From Janthinobacterium psychrotolerans (GTDB taxonomy: Bacteria; Pseudomonadota; Gammaproteobacteria; Burkholderiales; Burkholderiaceae_D), in contig NZ_LOCQ01000045.1 in assembly GCF_001677885.1 (NCBI RefSeq), positions 1 through 64,000 of the forward strand: 64,000 bases of DNA. Reading direction: 5' to 3'. Shown here one piece after another: positions 17,337 through 26,550 of the stretch (positions within the stretch are counted from its first letter, which is position 1; each line of letters begins with the position of its first letter). The translations under genes and the position numbers were made by a program. The notes beneath the pieces are model-generated. The model searched no databases, was not told where the DNA came from, and worked only from the letters and a program-made list of their open reading frames with translations.

Positions 17337-18478
17337 TTGGTATCCGCTTTATTCTGTTTGGCGGCGCGGCGGGCGCGCTTGAAGGACGCCAGCAAAACCA
17401 GCGGATGATAGCGGTGATTCACATTCAGGCGCCAGGCGAACAGCGCCACCACGGCCAGCAGCGCCAGCAGATGCAGCGGCCACCAGGCCATGCCGAAGCT
17501 CAAACGGCCCTGCTTCACGCTCGCCTCGAAGACCTTGGTCAGGTTGCTGTAGCTGAAGAAGATCAGGAGCGCCACGATCAGGTTGGCCGAGCTGCCGGCG
17601 CGCGGATTGACAAAGCCCAGCGGAATGGCCAGCAGGATCAGGAGCAGCGCGATCAGCGGCGCGCTGACGCGCCACATCAGTTCGGCCATGGTGAACTGGT
17701 TGTTGGCGGCGATCAGCGCCATGGTGCTCATGGCGCGCACGCCGAGGTCGGCGCCCAGTTCCTGCTGGCGGCTTTCGATGCGCATGATGTACTGCTCGAA
17801 TTCCATGGTCTGGAAGTCGGCCTGGGTCGGAATGCCCTGGTAGCGCCGCCCTTCCTTGAGCACCAGGAAGCGGCTGCCTGCGGCGTCGGTATTGATCACG
17901 CCTTCCTTGGCCACCACCACTACCGCGCTGCCCTTGGCGTCGACGGTATTGACGAACACGTTCTGCACCACGTTTTTCTCGCCGCTGACGCCTTCGACAA
18001 AGAAGATGCGGTTGCTGCCGGCCGATTCGCGGAACTGCCCCGGCGTGACCTTCTGCAGGTCTTCGCGTTTTTCAAAGCGCGCCACGTAGGCGTCGCTTTT
18101 CTGCTGCGCCCATGGCGTGGCGTACAGGCTCAGGGCGGCGATGGCGATCACCAGCGGCAGGCCGAAGCTGAGCACCGGCGCGATCCAGCGCGACAGGCTC
18201 AGGCCCGAGGCGAACCACACCACCATTTCGGAGTCCTTGTAGCTGCGCGTGACGACCATCAGCACCGAGATGAAACCGGTCAGTATCAGGATGGTGGGCA
18301 GCTGCATCAGCGAGGAAAACAGCATCAGCGACATCACGTCGGCCGACGCGACCTTGCCGCCGGCGGCCTTGCCGAGGATACCGATAAGCATCCAGGTGAG
18401 CAGGATACTGAATAAAACAGTGAAGGTGGCCCCGGCGGCACTAGCCAATTCACGTCGAAGGGCACGTTGAAAGATCAT
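17333..18478 (-). CDS. lptF: LPS export ABC transporter permease LptF
   Basis: A 381-residue partner permease of LptG. Begins MIFQRALRRELASAAG, typical of LptF, with N-terminal membrane segments (LFSILLTWMLIGILG; ILILTGFISVLMVV), a periplasmic jellyroll domain (~130-260) and C-terminal segments (LIALLLILLAIPLGFVNP). The Lys/Arg-rich tail (FKRARRAAKQNK) faces the cytoplasm. Divergent from pepA, a gene order common in proteobacteria. Confidence 0.94.
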   Translation of the reverse strand: MIFQRALRRELASAAGATFTVLFSILLTWMLIGILGKAAGGKVASADVMSLMLFSSLMQLPTILILTGFISVLMVVTRSYKDSEMVVWFASGLSLSRWIAPVLSFGLPLVIAIAALSLYATPWAQQKSDAYVARFEKREDLQKVTPGQFRESAGSNRIFFVEGVSGEKNVVQNVFVNTVDAKGSAVVVVAKEGVINTDAAGSRFLVLKEGRRYQGIPTQADFQTMEFEQYIMRIESRQQELGADLGVRAMSTMALIAANNQFTMAELMWRVSAPLIALLLILLAIPLGFVNPRAGSSANLIVALLIFFSYSNLTKVFEASVKQGRLSFGMAWWPLHLLALLAVVALFAWRLNVNHRYHPLVLLASFKRARRAAKQNKADTK

Positions 18479-18545
18479 TCGGAGTTTATAATTCGGGTCA
18501 GTTAGTTGAGTAACACGTTACTAGTAAATGAAAACGGAGAACCAA

Positions 18546-20042
18546 ATGGACTTTAGCATAAAAGCATTCGATACCAGGAGCACCCTCGGCACGGCCAAAA
18601 GCGGATGCATCGCGGTTGCGGTATTCGAAAACAAAAAACTGTCGCCAGCGGCACAAGCGCTGGACAGCAAGGGTGCCATTTCGGCTGCGCTGAAGTCCGG
18701 CGACATCACCGGCAAGCCTGGCAGCACCCTGCTGCTGCGCGCCGTGGACGGTGTCACCGCCGAGCGCGTGCTGCTGGTCGGCATGGGCAGCGAAGAAACC
18801 GTCAGCGAAAAAAGCTACACCACCGGCGTGCAAGCGGCCTTGAAGGTTTTTGGTTCGCTGGGCGCGGCGGACGCCATTATCGCATTACCGCTGGGTGATG
18901 TGAAAGAGCGCGATGTAAATTGGGCGATCCGCTGCGTGGTGCAGGCGGCGCATGACGGGCAATACCGCTGCGACTCGCAAAAAAGCAAGAAAGACCCGGC
19001 CCCTGCCGGCGTGCGCAAGATCGTGCTGTCGGCGCCGGCCACCGCCGCCACGCGCGGCGCCCTGGCGCAGGCGATCGCGATTGCCAACGGCTCGAACTTC
19101 ACCCGCAACCTGGGCGACCTGCCGGCCAATATCGCCACTCCGACCTACCTGGCCAACACCGCCAAGCAGCTGGCCAAGGACTACAAATTCGAGGTCGAAG
19201 TGCTGGACCGCAAACAGCTCGAAGCGCTGAAAATGGGCAGCTTCCTGTCGGTCACCAACGGCAGCGAACAGCCGCCGAAATTCATCGTTCTGAAACACAT
19301 GGGCGGCAAGGCCAAGGATGCGCCGGTGGTCCTGGTCGGCAAGGGCATCACCTTCGACACGGGCGGCATTTCGCTCAAGGCCGGCCCTGGCATGGATGAA
19401 ATGAAGTACGACATGTGCGGCGCCGCTTCGGTGCTGGGCACCTTCCGCGCCATCGGCGAAATGAATTTGAAGCTGAACGTGATCGGCGTGATCGCCGCCT
19501 GCGAAAACATGCCGTCGGGCCGCGCCACCAAGCCGGGCGACATCGTCACCTCGATGAACGGCCTGACCATCGAGATCCTCAACACCGACGCCGAAGGCCG
19601 CCTGGTGCTGTGCGACGCGCTGACCTACGCCGAGCGTTTCAAGCCGGCGGTGGTGGTCGATATCGCCACCCTGACAGGCGCTTGCGTAATCGCGCTGGGC
19701 CACCACAACACAGGCCTTTTCACGCGCTCGGACGCGGCGCACGACCAGCTGGCCAACGAACTGCTGGCCGCCGGCAAGCAGGCGTCGGACACCGCATGGC
19801 GCATGCCGATCGAGGAAGCGTACAACGAGCAGCTGAAATCGAACTTCGCTGACCTGGGCAATATCGGCTCACCTGGCGGCGGCGCCGTCACGGCCGCGGC
19901 CTTCCTGGAAAACTTCACCAAGAAGTACACCTGGGCCCACCTCGATATCGCCGGCACGGCCTGGAAATCGGGCGCGGCAAAAGGGGCGACCGGCCGGCCG
20001 GTGCCGCTGCTGTCGACCTTCCTGCTGAACCGCGTTCAATAA
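18546..20042 (+). CDS. pepA: Leucyl aminopeptidase (M17 family)
   Basis: A 498-residue two-zinc/manganese cytosolic aminopeptidase. The signature NTDAEGRL (~345-352) and the metal/catalytic block [10 protein letters not shown] (Lys, Asp) are intact, with a second acidic ligand in KYDMCGAA. In some bacteria PepA also binds DNA. ATG 18546 is preferred over an in-frame ATG at 18528 because GGAGA (18536-18540) sits 5 nt before it and MDFSIKAF is the family-like start. Followed by a strong terminator. Confidence 0.95.
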   Translation: MDFSIKAFDTRSTLGTAKSGCIAVAVFENKKLSPAAQALDSKGAISAALKSGDITGKPGSTLLLRAVDGVTAERVLLVGMGSEETVSEKSYTTGVQAALKVFGSLGAADAIIALPLGDVKERDVNWAIRCVVQAAHDGQYRCDSQKSKKDPAPAGVRKIVLSAPATAATRGALAQAIAIANGSNFTRNLGDLPANIATPTYLANTAKQLAKDYKFEVEVLDRKQLEALKMGSFLSVTNGSEQPPKFIVLKHMGGKAKDAPVVLVGKGITFDTGGISLKAGPGMDEMKYDMCGAASVLGTFRAIGEMNLKLNVIGVIAACENMPSGRATKPGDIVTSMNGLTIEILNTDAEGRLVLCDALTYAERFKPAVVVDIATLTGACVIALGHHNTGLFTRSDAAHDQLANELLAAGKQASDTAWRMPIEEAYNEQLKSNFADLGNIGSPGGGAVTAAAFLENFTKKYTWAHLDIAGTAWKSGAAKGATGRPVPLLSTFLLNRVQ

Positions 20043-20056
20043 CGCTGCATGACATC

Positions 20057-20093
20057 AAAAGCCGCCACGGTCACTGACCCTGGCGGCTTTTTT
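20057..20093 (+). terminator. Rho-independent terminator of pepA
   Basis: AAAAGCCGCCA, 13-nt loop, TGGCGGC followed by six T, 15 nt after the pepA stop codon. Confidence 0.88.
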
Positions 20094-20108
20094 CATGTGC
20101 GTGCGCAA

Positions 20109-20660
20109 TTAATAAACGACGGGGTCGGGGACCGGTGAAAGTACAGGTTTGGCCGCAGGCGCGGCCGGCGGCATGACGACGGCAGACGGCTGCGCGGCAG
20201 GTGGCGTGGCCATCGCCGGTGCAGCCAGGGCTGCAGGGGCAGGAGCAGGTCTTGCCAGGCGCGCCGGGTCCTGCATGATGACAGTCAGGGTCGACGGATA
20301 GTCGTAGGCGGCGCCCGTGTCGCGGTCGACGAAGTAGCCCACGCCGAGGGTAAAGATGACATTGCTCCAGGCGCTGCCGCCATTGACGGTGGCGTCGAAG
20401 CTGTCATCCATGACGACGGCCGGCGAGCCGCTCTTCTTGCAGTCGACCTTGAGCGGCTCCCGGCTCTTGCGTATCATGATGCGGCCCGGCGTGGTGACGA
20501 ACCACTTGCCCATGTCGTTGCTGAGAATGCAGCCGGCGCCGGCCAGCTGGCGGTTGTCGAGGATGGTTTGCACCAGCACCATCTGCTCGGTCGAACCGGT
20601 CATGGTGGCGCAGCCGGCCAGTCCGGAGAGCAGCAGCATGGCGGCGAGGGGACGGCGCAT
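20109..20660 (-). CDS. Uncharacterised lipoprotein
   Basis: A 183-residue probable lipoprotein: basic start, hydrophobic core and lipobox LLSGLAGC (Cys ~17), so it should be lipidated and membrane anchored. The central part contains TILDNRQLAGAGCIL, TPGRIMIRKSREPL and a hydrophobic stretch FTLGVGYFVDRDTG; the last ~45 residues are Ala/Pro-rich low complexity. The family is not recognised with certainty. It lies 10 bp after the CreA-like gene and probably shares its transcript. Confidence 0.75.
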   Translation of the reverse strand: MRRPLAAMLLLSGLAGCATMTGSTEQMVLVQTILDNRQLAGAGCILSNDMGKWFVTTPGRIMIRKSREPLKVDCKKSGSPAVVMDDSFDATVNGGSAWSNVIFTLGVGYFVDRDTGAAYDYPSTLTVIMQDPARLARPAPAPAALAAPAMATPPAAQPSAVVMPPAAPAAKPVLSPVPDPVVY

Positions 20661-20670
20661 GGCGGGCTCG

Positions 20671-21141
20671 TTAACGCAGGGGAATCGGCAGGTTGGCGGG
20701 CACCGGCACGGCGGTCACGCTGTTTTTCGGACTGCCGTCGATCAGGCGGTCGGAATAGACCAGGTAGATCAGCGCGTTGCGCTTGGGATCGACCATGCGC
20801 ACCACGCGCACGTGCTTGAAAAAGATCGAGGCGCGCTCGGTAAAGACTTCTTCCTGGCGCGGCAGCTTGCCGTTGAATTGCAGCGCACCCACCTGGCGGC
20901 AGGCAACCGAGGCGTCGGCCTTGTCCTCGGCCAGGCCGACGGCGCCCTTGATGCCGCCCGTCTTGGCGCGCGACAGGTAGCACGACACGCCGGTCACGCG
21001 CGGATCGTCATAGGCTTCGACAACGATCTTGTGATCGGGACCGATCAGCTTGAAAACGGTGTCGACCGAGCCGACAGTTTCAGCCTGCGCGGCAGCGCAG
21101 GCCAGGCCCAGCAGCGTGGCAGATGCCAGCATTTTATACAT
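20671..21141 (-). CDS. creA: CreA family protein
   Basis: A 156-residue exported protein of the CreA family. Signal peptide ~1-20 ([20 protein letters not shown]), then [20 protein letters not shown], a segment with [15 protein letters not shown], and the conserved [20 protein letters not shown]. The role of CreA is unknown. ATG 21141 is chosen because it starts the signal peptide; 23 further open codons upstream do not look coding. Confidence 0.88.
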   Translation of the reverse strand: MYKMLASATLLGLACAAAQAETVGSVDTVFKLIGPDHKIVVEAYDDPRVTGVSCYLSRAKTGGIKGAVGLAEDKADASVACRQVGALQFNGKLPRQEEVFTERASIFFKHVRVVRMVDPKRNALIYLVYSDRLIDGSPKNSVTAVPVPANLPIPLR

Positions 21142-21193
21142 GGAGTGTCCTGGGCACGCGCTGGCGCGGCCATCGGTGATCAATGATCGGTTA

Positions 21194-21382
21194 TCAATTA
21201 ATGGGAGCAAAGCGCTGCACCATGACGCCCTCGACCTCGATCAGCTGAAAGAACACGTCTTTCGGCCGGGTCCAGATCGAGCCGTCGGCGGCGCGGTAGA
21301 CGATCATCGGGGTCAGGTCCGATTCCAGCGTGGCTTCGCACACCAGTTCGTAGATCCCGCCCTTGTAGTGCCGGTAACGCAT
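21194..21382 (-). CDS. DUF1653 domain protein
   Basis: A 62-residue protein that is a single DUF1653 domain: [12 protein letters not shown] at the start, then [20 protein letters not shown], the pattern of this small family. Function unknown. It sits between the CreA-like gene and an uncharacterised gene, all on the minus strand with short gaps. Confidence 0.88.
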   Translation of the reverse strand: MRYRHYKGGIYELVCEATLESDLTPMIVYRAADGSIWTRPKDVFFQLIEVEGVMVQRFAPIN

Positions 21383-21392
21383 CGCCGTCTCC

Positions 21393-21764
21393 TCAAGCCG
21401 TTGAATCTTCGCTCTTGTCGCCGGCCAGTGCCTTCTGCTTCATTTTCAGGCCCTGGATGACTTTCAGTATGCCCTCCATGCCGGCGGCGCCGTCGGCGCT
21501 GCTGAAGGCGTCGAGCACCTCATTGAGCACCTTGTTGCGCACGGCCGCCTCGTCGGACGACATTTCCAGTGCACGCTGCGCCTTGGCCGCCTTTTCGGCT
21601 GCGCTCACGCGCGGCTTCGGCGTCGTCTTGCCATGAGTCAAGGCTGCTTGCCAGATCACCCAGCGCCGCTGGGTTTCGAAAATCAGATATTCGTCCGGCT
21701 TGTCTTCGCGTCGCCGAACAATGTGGCCGTCACGCTGTGCCCACGCTTCAAATGCAGTTCGCAT
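21393..21764 (-). CDS. Uncharacterised small soluble protein
   Basis: A 123-residue protein of unrecognised family. The N-terminal ~45 residues form a compact motif (FEAWAQRDGHIVRRREDKPD, then FETQRRWVIWQAAL) and the remainder is helical and charged, ending in an acidic tail. No signal peptide or membrane segment. The start at 21764 is chosen because AAGGA lies 5 nt upstream; an ATG five codons earlier has no such site. First gene of the run leading to DUF1653, creA and the lipoprotein. Confidence 0.75.
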   Translation of the reverse strand: MRTAFEAWAQRDGHIVRRREDKPDEYLIFETQRRWVIWQAALTHGKTTPKPRVSAAEKAAKAQRALEMSSDEAAVRNKVLNEVLDAFSSADGAAGMEGILKVIQGLKMKQKALAGDKSEDSTA

Positions 21765-22313
21765 TTTCTTCCTTTGCAAATGCTACGCGCAAGTCTCACT
21801 ATTAAAACTGCAACATTTCCAGATGGTATCATTTATTAATTAAAAAAAACAATCTCAACAGAACTGCCCCAGTGCTACAGCAAGACCGGCGGCGCCGTCA
21901 ACGGAGCTTGCGATCCGCTTCAGGCGCAATGGTCTGTAATCCGGAATCACACACGGTGAATTCCAATTATTTCATCTCATGGCTGACATGGCCCGTATGA
22001 CAACGATGTCACAATATGCCATTTTAGTAGTGTTTATCGCCTTGTAGCGAGAAACTTTACACCTTTATCGTGTTTAGTTTCCGATACATGACAGCAACAC
22101 AAGCAAATTTGGCAAATCAATCATGTGGCTTGATGAATCATACACAAAAACCGAAACGGCATGCGTCACGATTGGTTAAAAATATAGTCTTTTTTGAACT
22201 TTATTTTCCCGTAGAGCAAATAAACCACAACTACCCATCCGCCCCGCCAGCGCACCCTGCGGCGCCATGCGGTAAGATGCGCCGCTATCGCCCTCCTTTA
22301 AGGATCTTCTCTC
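21765..22313. other. 549-bp AT-rich intergenic region
   Basis: Gap between two divergent genes, much more AT-rich than the surroundings. It must hold the promoter of the minus-strand run and that of xth (TAAGAT at 22273-22278 is a candidate -10). In one forward frame a 32-codon stretch (about 21860-21958; reads ELPQCYSKTGGAVNG then CDPLQAQW) looks protein-like but lacks a start codon and may be a decayed gene end. No RNA gene or repeat recognised. Confidence 0.5.
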
Positions 22314-23078
22314 ATGAAATTAGCCACCTGGAACGTCAACTCGCTGAAAGTACGCCTGCCGCAAGTGCTGCAGTGGCTGGCCGATAATCCGGTCGACATC
22401 TTGTGCCTGCAAGAGACCAAATTGACGGACGACAAATTTCCCGCCGCCGAGATCGAGGCGGCCGGCTACCAGGTGGTATTCAGCGGCCAGAAGACCTATA
22501 ACGGCGTGGCCATCCTGTCGAAGCTGCCGATCGAAGACGTGGTGAAAAACAACCCGCGCTACGAGGACGCGCAGCAGCGCATCCTGGCCGCCACCATCGG
22601 TGGCATGCGCGTGGTGTGCGCCTACGTGCCGAATGGCCAGAGCGTCGATTCGGACAAGTATGAATACAAGCTGGGCTGGCTGGCCGCGCTGCACGACTGG
22701 CTGGCCGAAGAAGCGGCCGCGCATCCGCAGCTGGCGGTGGTGGGCGACTACAATATCGCGCCGGACGACCGCGACGTGCACGACCCGGTGGCCTGGGCCG
22801 GACAGGTCCTGGTGTCCGACAGGGAGCGCGCCGCGCTGCAGCGCCTGTTCGACCTCGGCCTGGCCGACTCGTTCCGCCTGTTCGAGCAGGCCGACAAGTC
22901 ATTCAGCTGGTGGGACTACCGCCAGCTGGGCTTCCGCCTGAACAAGGGCCTGCGCATCGACCATATCCTGCTGTCGCCGCAGCTGGCGGGCCGCTGCAGC
23001 GCCTGCGTGATCGACCGCGTGCCCCGTAAATGGGAACAGCCGTCCGACCACGCGCCGGTGGTGGCCACCATCGACTAA
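22314..23078 (+). CDS. xth: Exodeoxyribonuclease III (AP endonuclease)
   Basis: A 254-residue ExoIII-type DNA repair nuclease acting at abasic sites and 3' ends. Catalytic blocks: WNVNSLK at the start, CLQETKL with the metal-binding Glu, VGDYNIAP with the Asp/Asn pair, and the terminal SDHAPVVATI with the Asp-His. AAGGA precedes the ATG. Its stop overlaps the stop of the convergent GGDEF-EAL gene by 4 bp, with no terminator between. Confidence 0.95.
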   Translation: MKLATWNVNSLKVRLPQVLQWLADNPVDILCLQETKLTDDKFPAAEIEAAGYQVVFSGQKTYNGVAILSKLPIEDVVKNNPRYEDAQQRILAATIGGMRVVCAYVPNGQSVDSDKYEYKLGWLAALHDWLAEEAAAHPQLAVVGDYNIAPDDRDVHDPVAWAGQVLVSDRERAALQRLFDLGLADSFRLFEQADKSFSWWDYRQLGFRLNKGLRIDHILLSPQLAGRCSACVIDRVPRKWEQPSDHAPVVATID

Positions 23079-26000
23079 TCGCCGCGGCGCGCCAGCAGCA
23101 TGCGTGCGTTCGACGCCGGCATCGGCGCCGAGAACAGATAGCCCTGGGCGTAGCGGCAGCCTTTGCTTTGCAGCAGCGCGAACTGCTGCTCGGTTTCCAC
23201 CCCTTCGGCCACGGTCGACAACTGCAGGCTGCCGGCCAGCGCGATGATGGCCGAGACGATGGCGCGGTCCTCGGCGCTGGTCTCCAGGTCCTTGATGAAG
23301 GCGCGGTCGATCTTGACCTTTTTCACGGGGAAGCGCTTCAGGTAGGCCAGGCTGGAGTAGCCGGTGCCAAAATCGTCGATCGACAGGCGCAAGCCCATGG
23401 CGTTGATCTGGCGCAGGATCTCCAGGGTCTGCTCGCCCTGCTGCATCAGCGCCGTTTCGGTGATTTCAAACTCCAGCAAGCCCGGGGCGATGCCGCTGTC
23501 CTCGAGTACCGCCCTGATGGCCGCCACCAGGCCCGCATGCATGAACTGGCGCGGCGACAGGTTGACCGCCAGCGGCACCGGCTGCAAGCCCTGGCGCAGC
23601 CATTCCATGCTCTGCTCGCAGGCCTGGCGCATGACCCAGGCGCCGACCGGCACGATCATGCCGTTTTCCTCCAGGATGGGGATGAAACGGTCAGGCATCA
23701 CCAGGCCGTGGCCGGGCCGGCGCCAGCGCAGCAGCACTTCCATGCCGTGCACGGTGCGCGTGGCGATATCGATCACCGGCTGGTAATACAGCTCGAACTG
23801 GTCCTGCGCCAGCGCCGTGCGCAAGCTGCTTTCCAGGTCGAAGTGGATCGCCGCCGCCTGGTTCATCTTCTGCGTGAAGAACTGGTAGTTGTTGCGGCCA
23901 CTGGCCTTGGCGTGATACATGGCCGCGTCGGCATGGCGCATCAGCGCGTCGACATCGGCGCCGTCTTCCGGATACAGGCAGATGCCGATCGACGGCGTGA
24001 TATGCAGCACATGGCCTTCGAGCGGAAACGCGGGCGTCAGCGACTCGATGATCTTGGCGGCCACCGTGGCGGCCTCTTCGGCGCCGCGGATGCCAGGCAA
24101 CAGCACCACGAATTCGTCGCCGCCCAGGCGCGCCACGGTGTCGCTGGCGCGCACCGCGCGGCACAGCCGCGCCGCCACTTCCTTGAGCAAAATGTCGCCC
24201 ATCATGTGGCCCAGTGTATCGTTGATATTCTTGAAGCGGTCCAGGTCGATGAACATCACGGCCAGCTTGCGGGCGGAGCGCTGCGCGGCCAGCATGGCGC
24301 GCTCGAGGCGGTCGGCCAGCAGCGCGCGGTTCGGCAGGCCGGTCAGGCTGTCGTGGTAGGCCATGTGGTGCACGCGCGCCTCGGCCTGGCGCCGCTCGGC
24401 GATCTCGCCTTGCAGCAGGGCGTTGGCGCCGGCCAGTTCGGCCGTGCGTTCCCGCACCCGCAATTCCAGTTCGTCGCGCGCGCGCAGCACCGCTTCGGCC
24501 GCCTCGCGGCGCGCCGTCACGTCGTCGACCAGCCACACCGAACGGCCGTGCGCATGCGCCAGATCAAACGGACGTCCCGACAGGCGCGCCCAGAAGCGGC
24601 TGCCGTCCTTGCGCACCAGCTGGTATTCCGACATGTGCACGCGGCCGGCCGCGAAGTCGCGCGCCGTTTCGCACCGCGCCGCCTTCCATGACGCCAGGTC
24701 AGGATACAGCGCCTGCACCGACAGGCCGTCGACCTGGCCGGGACCATAGCCGAACAGCTCTTCCATCTTGCTGTTGGCGTGCAGGTTGTGGCCATGTTCG
24801 ATCACCGAAATGCCCAGCACGGCGCTGTCGAGGATGGCCTGGTTTTCCAGCAGCGCGTTGCGCAGGGACTCTTCGGCGCGCTTGGCCTCGGTGCGGTCTT
24901 CGATGATCCAGATGGTGCCGGCGGCGGCGTCGGCGGGATTGACGACATAGGCGATCAGCTGGCCCCACAGGGTGCTGCCGTCCTTGCGCCGCATCTCCAC
25001 TTCGGTCTGGAACGGTTTGCCCACCGACAGGAAGGGAAACGCGGCCGCGCCCAGCATCTCGTAGGCGTCTTGCGACGAATACAGGGCGCGCCCCGGCATG
25101 CCCAGCGCCTCGTCGCCGCGATAGCCGAACATGTCGGCAAAGCCCAGGTTGTAGCGCGTGATCAGGCGGTTCTTGGTAAACAAAATGCTGACCGAGGCGT
25201 TGGTCATGATGGCCGCCACTTCCATCTGCGTCTGGCGGCTGGCGCTGACGTCTTCCAGGATCCAGATCGTGCCCTGCTCGCTGTGTTCGTGGTGGACCGC
25301 CTTGGCGCGGATGCGGCACCAGAACAGGCTGCCGTCGCGGCGCCGGAACTGCGTCTCTTCCTGTTCGTAGGGCAGGCCCTGCCCCAGCAGCGGCGCGGCC
25401 AGCGCGCCGAATGCGGCATGCGCCTCGGGCGAGGGGAACAGCTCGGCCGAAGGCATGCCCGTCATGTCCTGCTGTGCGTAGCCGAACATCTCGGCAAAAC
25501 GCGGATTGCAGCGCAGCACTTGGCGCGAGCGCGAAAACAGGATGCCGACCGAGGCGTTGTCGAGGATGGCCTGCTGCTCGACGAGGGCACGGCGCAACTG
25601 GTCTTCATCGCGCCGGTGGTCGCTGATGTCCTCGACGATCCACACCGTGCCGTCCTGCGTGTTGAGCGGATCGACGGCGCGCCCGTGCACGCGGCTCCAG
25701 AACAGGCTGCCATCGAAGCGCCGCAGTTCCAGTTCCGTGCTGAACGAGCGGCCGATCGACAGCAGCGGGCCGGCCTCGCGGCCCAGCGCCTCGTAGTCCT
25801 GCTGCGAGCGGTACAGCGCCACGCCGGCCAGGCCGGTCAGCTGGTGGCGCGCATAGCCAAACATTTCGGCGGCGCGGATATTGCACTCCTCGATCACGCC
25901 GCCGCGTGAAAACAGGATGCCGACGGCCGCGCTTTCCAGGATCGCCTGCTGTTCCAGCAGCGACTTGCGCAGCGCCTGCTGATCGCGCTGCTGCACGCTG

Positions 26001-26353
26001 ATATCGGCAAACACCAGAGTGGCGCCAGCCAGACCGGCGCCATCGGCCGGCAGCAACGGCCTGGCCCAGACCTGCACCGCGACCGGCGCGTGCACGCCCT
26101 GCAGGCAGCTGTCCCACTGGCGTTCGCGCCCGGCGGCGCCCAGCGCGGCGCGCAGCATGCTGGTGCTCGAGGCGCGATACGCGTCGCTGAAACAGTCGGC
26201 CAGCAGCCGCCCCGCCACATCCATGCCCAGCATCCCGGCCAGCGCATCATTGGCCGCCACCACCATGCCGCAGGCGTCGCAGGCGCAGGCCGGCAAGGCA
26301 ATCAGCTGCAAGGCCTCGGCGATGAAATCAGGGCTGGTCGGAACGCGGTTCAT
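23075..26353 (-). CDS. Five-PAS GGDEF-EAL cyclic-di-GMP signalling protein
   Basis: A 1092-residue cytosolic signalling protein. Five PAS domains follow one another, the last four beginning at about 140, 262, 382 and 504, i.e. every ~121 residues, each with a variant of ILDNASVGILFSR...EMFGY. A coiled coil (RVRERTAELAGANALLQGEI) leads to a diguanylate cyclase domain with intact GGDEF (~745) and an EAL phosphodiesterase domain whose motif reads EVLLR (~869), keeping the essential Glu and Arg, plus NLSPRQF, FEITE and DDFGTGYSSL. Either activity could operate. No transmembrane segment, so an intracellular cue (redox, gas or small molecule) is likely. Start at MNRVPTSPDF; 16 upstream open codons are discounted. 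Confidence 0.9.
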   Translation of the reverse strand: MNRVPTSPDFIAEALQLIALPACACDACGMVVAANDALAGMLGMDVAGRLLADCFSDAYRASSTSMLRAALGAAGRERQWDSCLQGVHAPVAVQVWARPLLPADGAGLAGATLVFADISVQQRDQQALRKSLLEQQAILESAAVGILFSRGGVIEECNIRAAEMFGYARHQLTGLAGVALYRSQQDYEALGREAGPLLSIGRSFSTELELRRFDGSLFWSRVHGRAVDPLNTQDGTVWIVEDISDHRRDEDQLRRALVEQQAILDNASVGILFSRSRQVLRCNPRFAEMFGYAQQDMTGMPSAELFPSPEAHAAFGALAAPLLGQGLPYEQEETQFRRRDGSLFWCRIRAKAVHHEHSEQGTIWILEDVSASRQTQMEVAAIMTNASVSILFTKNRLITRYNLGFADMFGYRGDEALGMPGRALYSSQDAYEMLGAAAFPFLSVGKPFQTEVEMRRKDGSTLWGQLIAYVVNPADAAAGTIWIIEDRTEAKRAEESLRNALLENQAILDSAVLGISVIEHGHNLHANSKMEELFGYGPGQVDGLSVQALYPDLASWKAARCETARDFAAGRVHMSEYQLVRKDGSRFWARLSGRPFDLAHAHGRSVWLVDDVTARREAAEAVLRARDELELRVRERTAELAGANALLQGEIAERRQAEARVHHMAYHDSLTGLPNRALLADRLERAMLAAQRSARKLAVMFIDLDRFKNINDTLGHMMGDILLKEVAARLCRAVRASDTVARLGGDEFVVLLPGIRGAEEAATVAAKIIESLTPAFPLEGHVLHITPSIGICLYPEDGADVDALMRHADAAMYHAKASGRNNYQFFTQKMNQAAAIHFDLESSLRTALAQDQFELYYQPVIDIATRTVHGMEVLLRWRRPGHGLVMPDRFIPILEENGMIVPVGAWVMRQACEQSMEWLRQGLQPVPLAVNLSPRQFMHAGLVAAIRAVLEDSGIAPGLLEFEITETALMQQGEQTLEILRQINAMGLRLSIDDFGTGYSSLAYLKRFPVKKVKIDRAFIKDLETSAEDRAIVSAIIALAGSLQLSTVAEGVETEQQFALLQSKGCRYAQGYLFSAPMPASNARMLLARRGD

Positions 26354-26537
26354 GGACACCACAAGGTTGAAAAACGGCAAACGTATACATTGAGGCAACA
26401 AGATGCTGACAGATCATAAACCAGTTTCGGCCGATTTCCGTATCTGACGCCGGCGCAGGACGCGCAAGCGGCGGCGCGTGCCGGCCATACAACAGACCAG
26501 TTGGTGCTTCGGCCGTCAGGCACGGCGGCAAATGCTT

Positions 26538-26543
26538 TACAAT
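26538..26543 (+). promoter_or_regulatory. -10 box of the PrpR-like gene, possibly leaderless
   Basis: TACAAT ends 7 nt before the ATG at 26551, which would place transcription start at or next to the start codon. No ribosome binding site is visible and the -35 is weak. Confidence 0.4.
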
Positions 26544-26550
26544 CGCCGCC

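Noticed and set aside
26354..26550. sigma54 promoter (GG-N10-GC) upstream of the PrpR-like gene
   Set aside because: GGCAC and TGC elements are present but the GG-to-GC distance is 15 rather than 12 nt.
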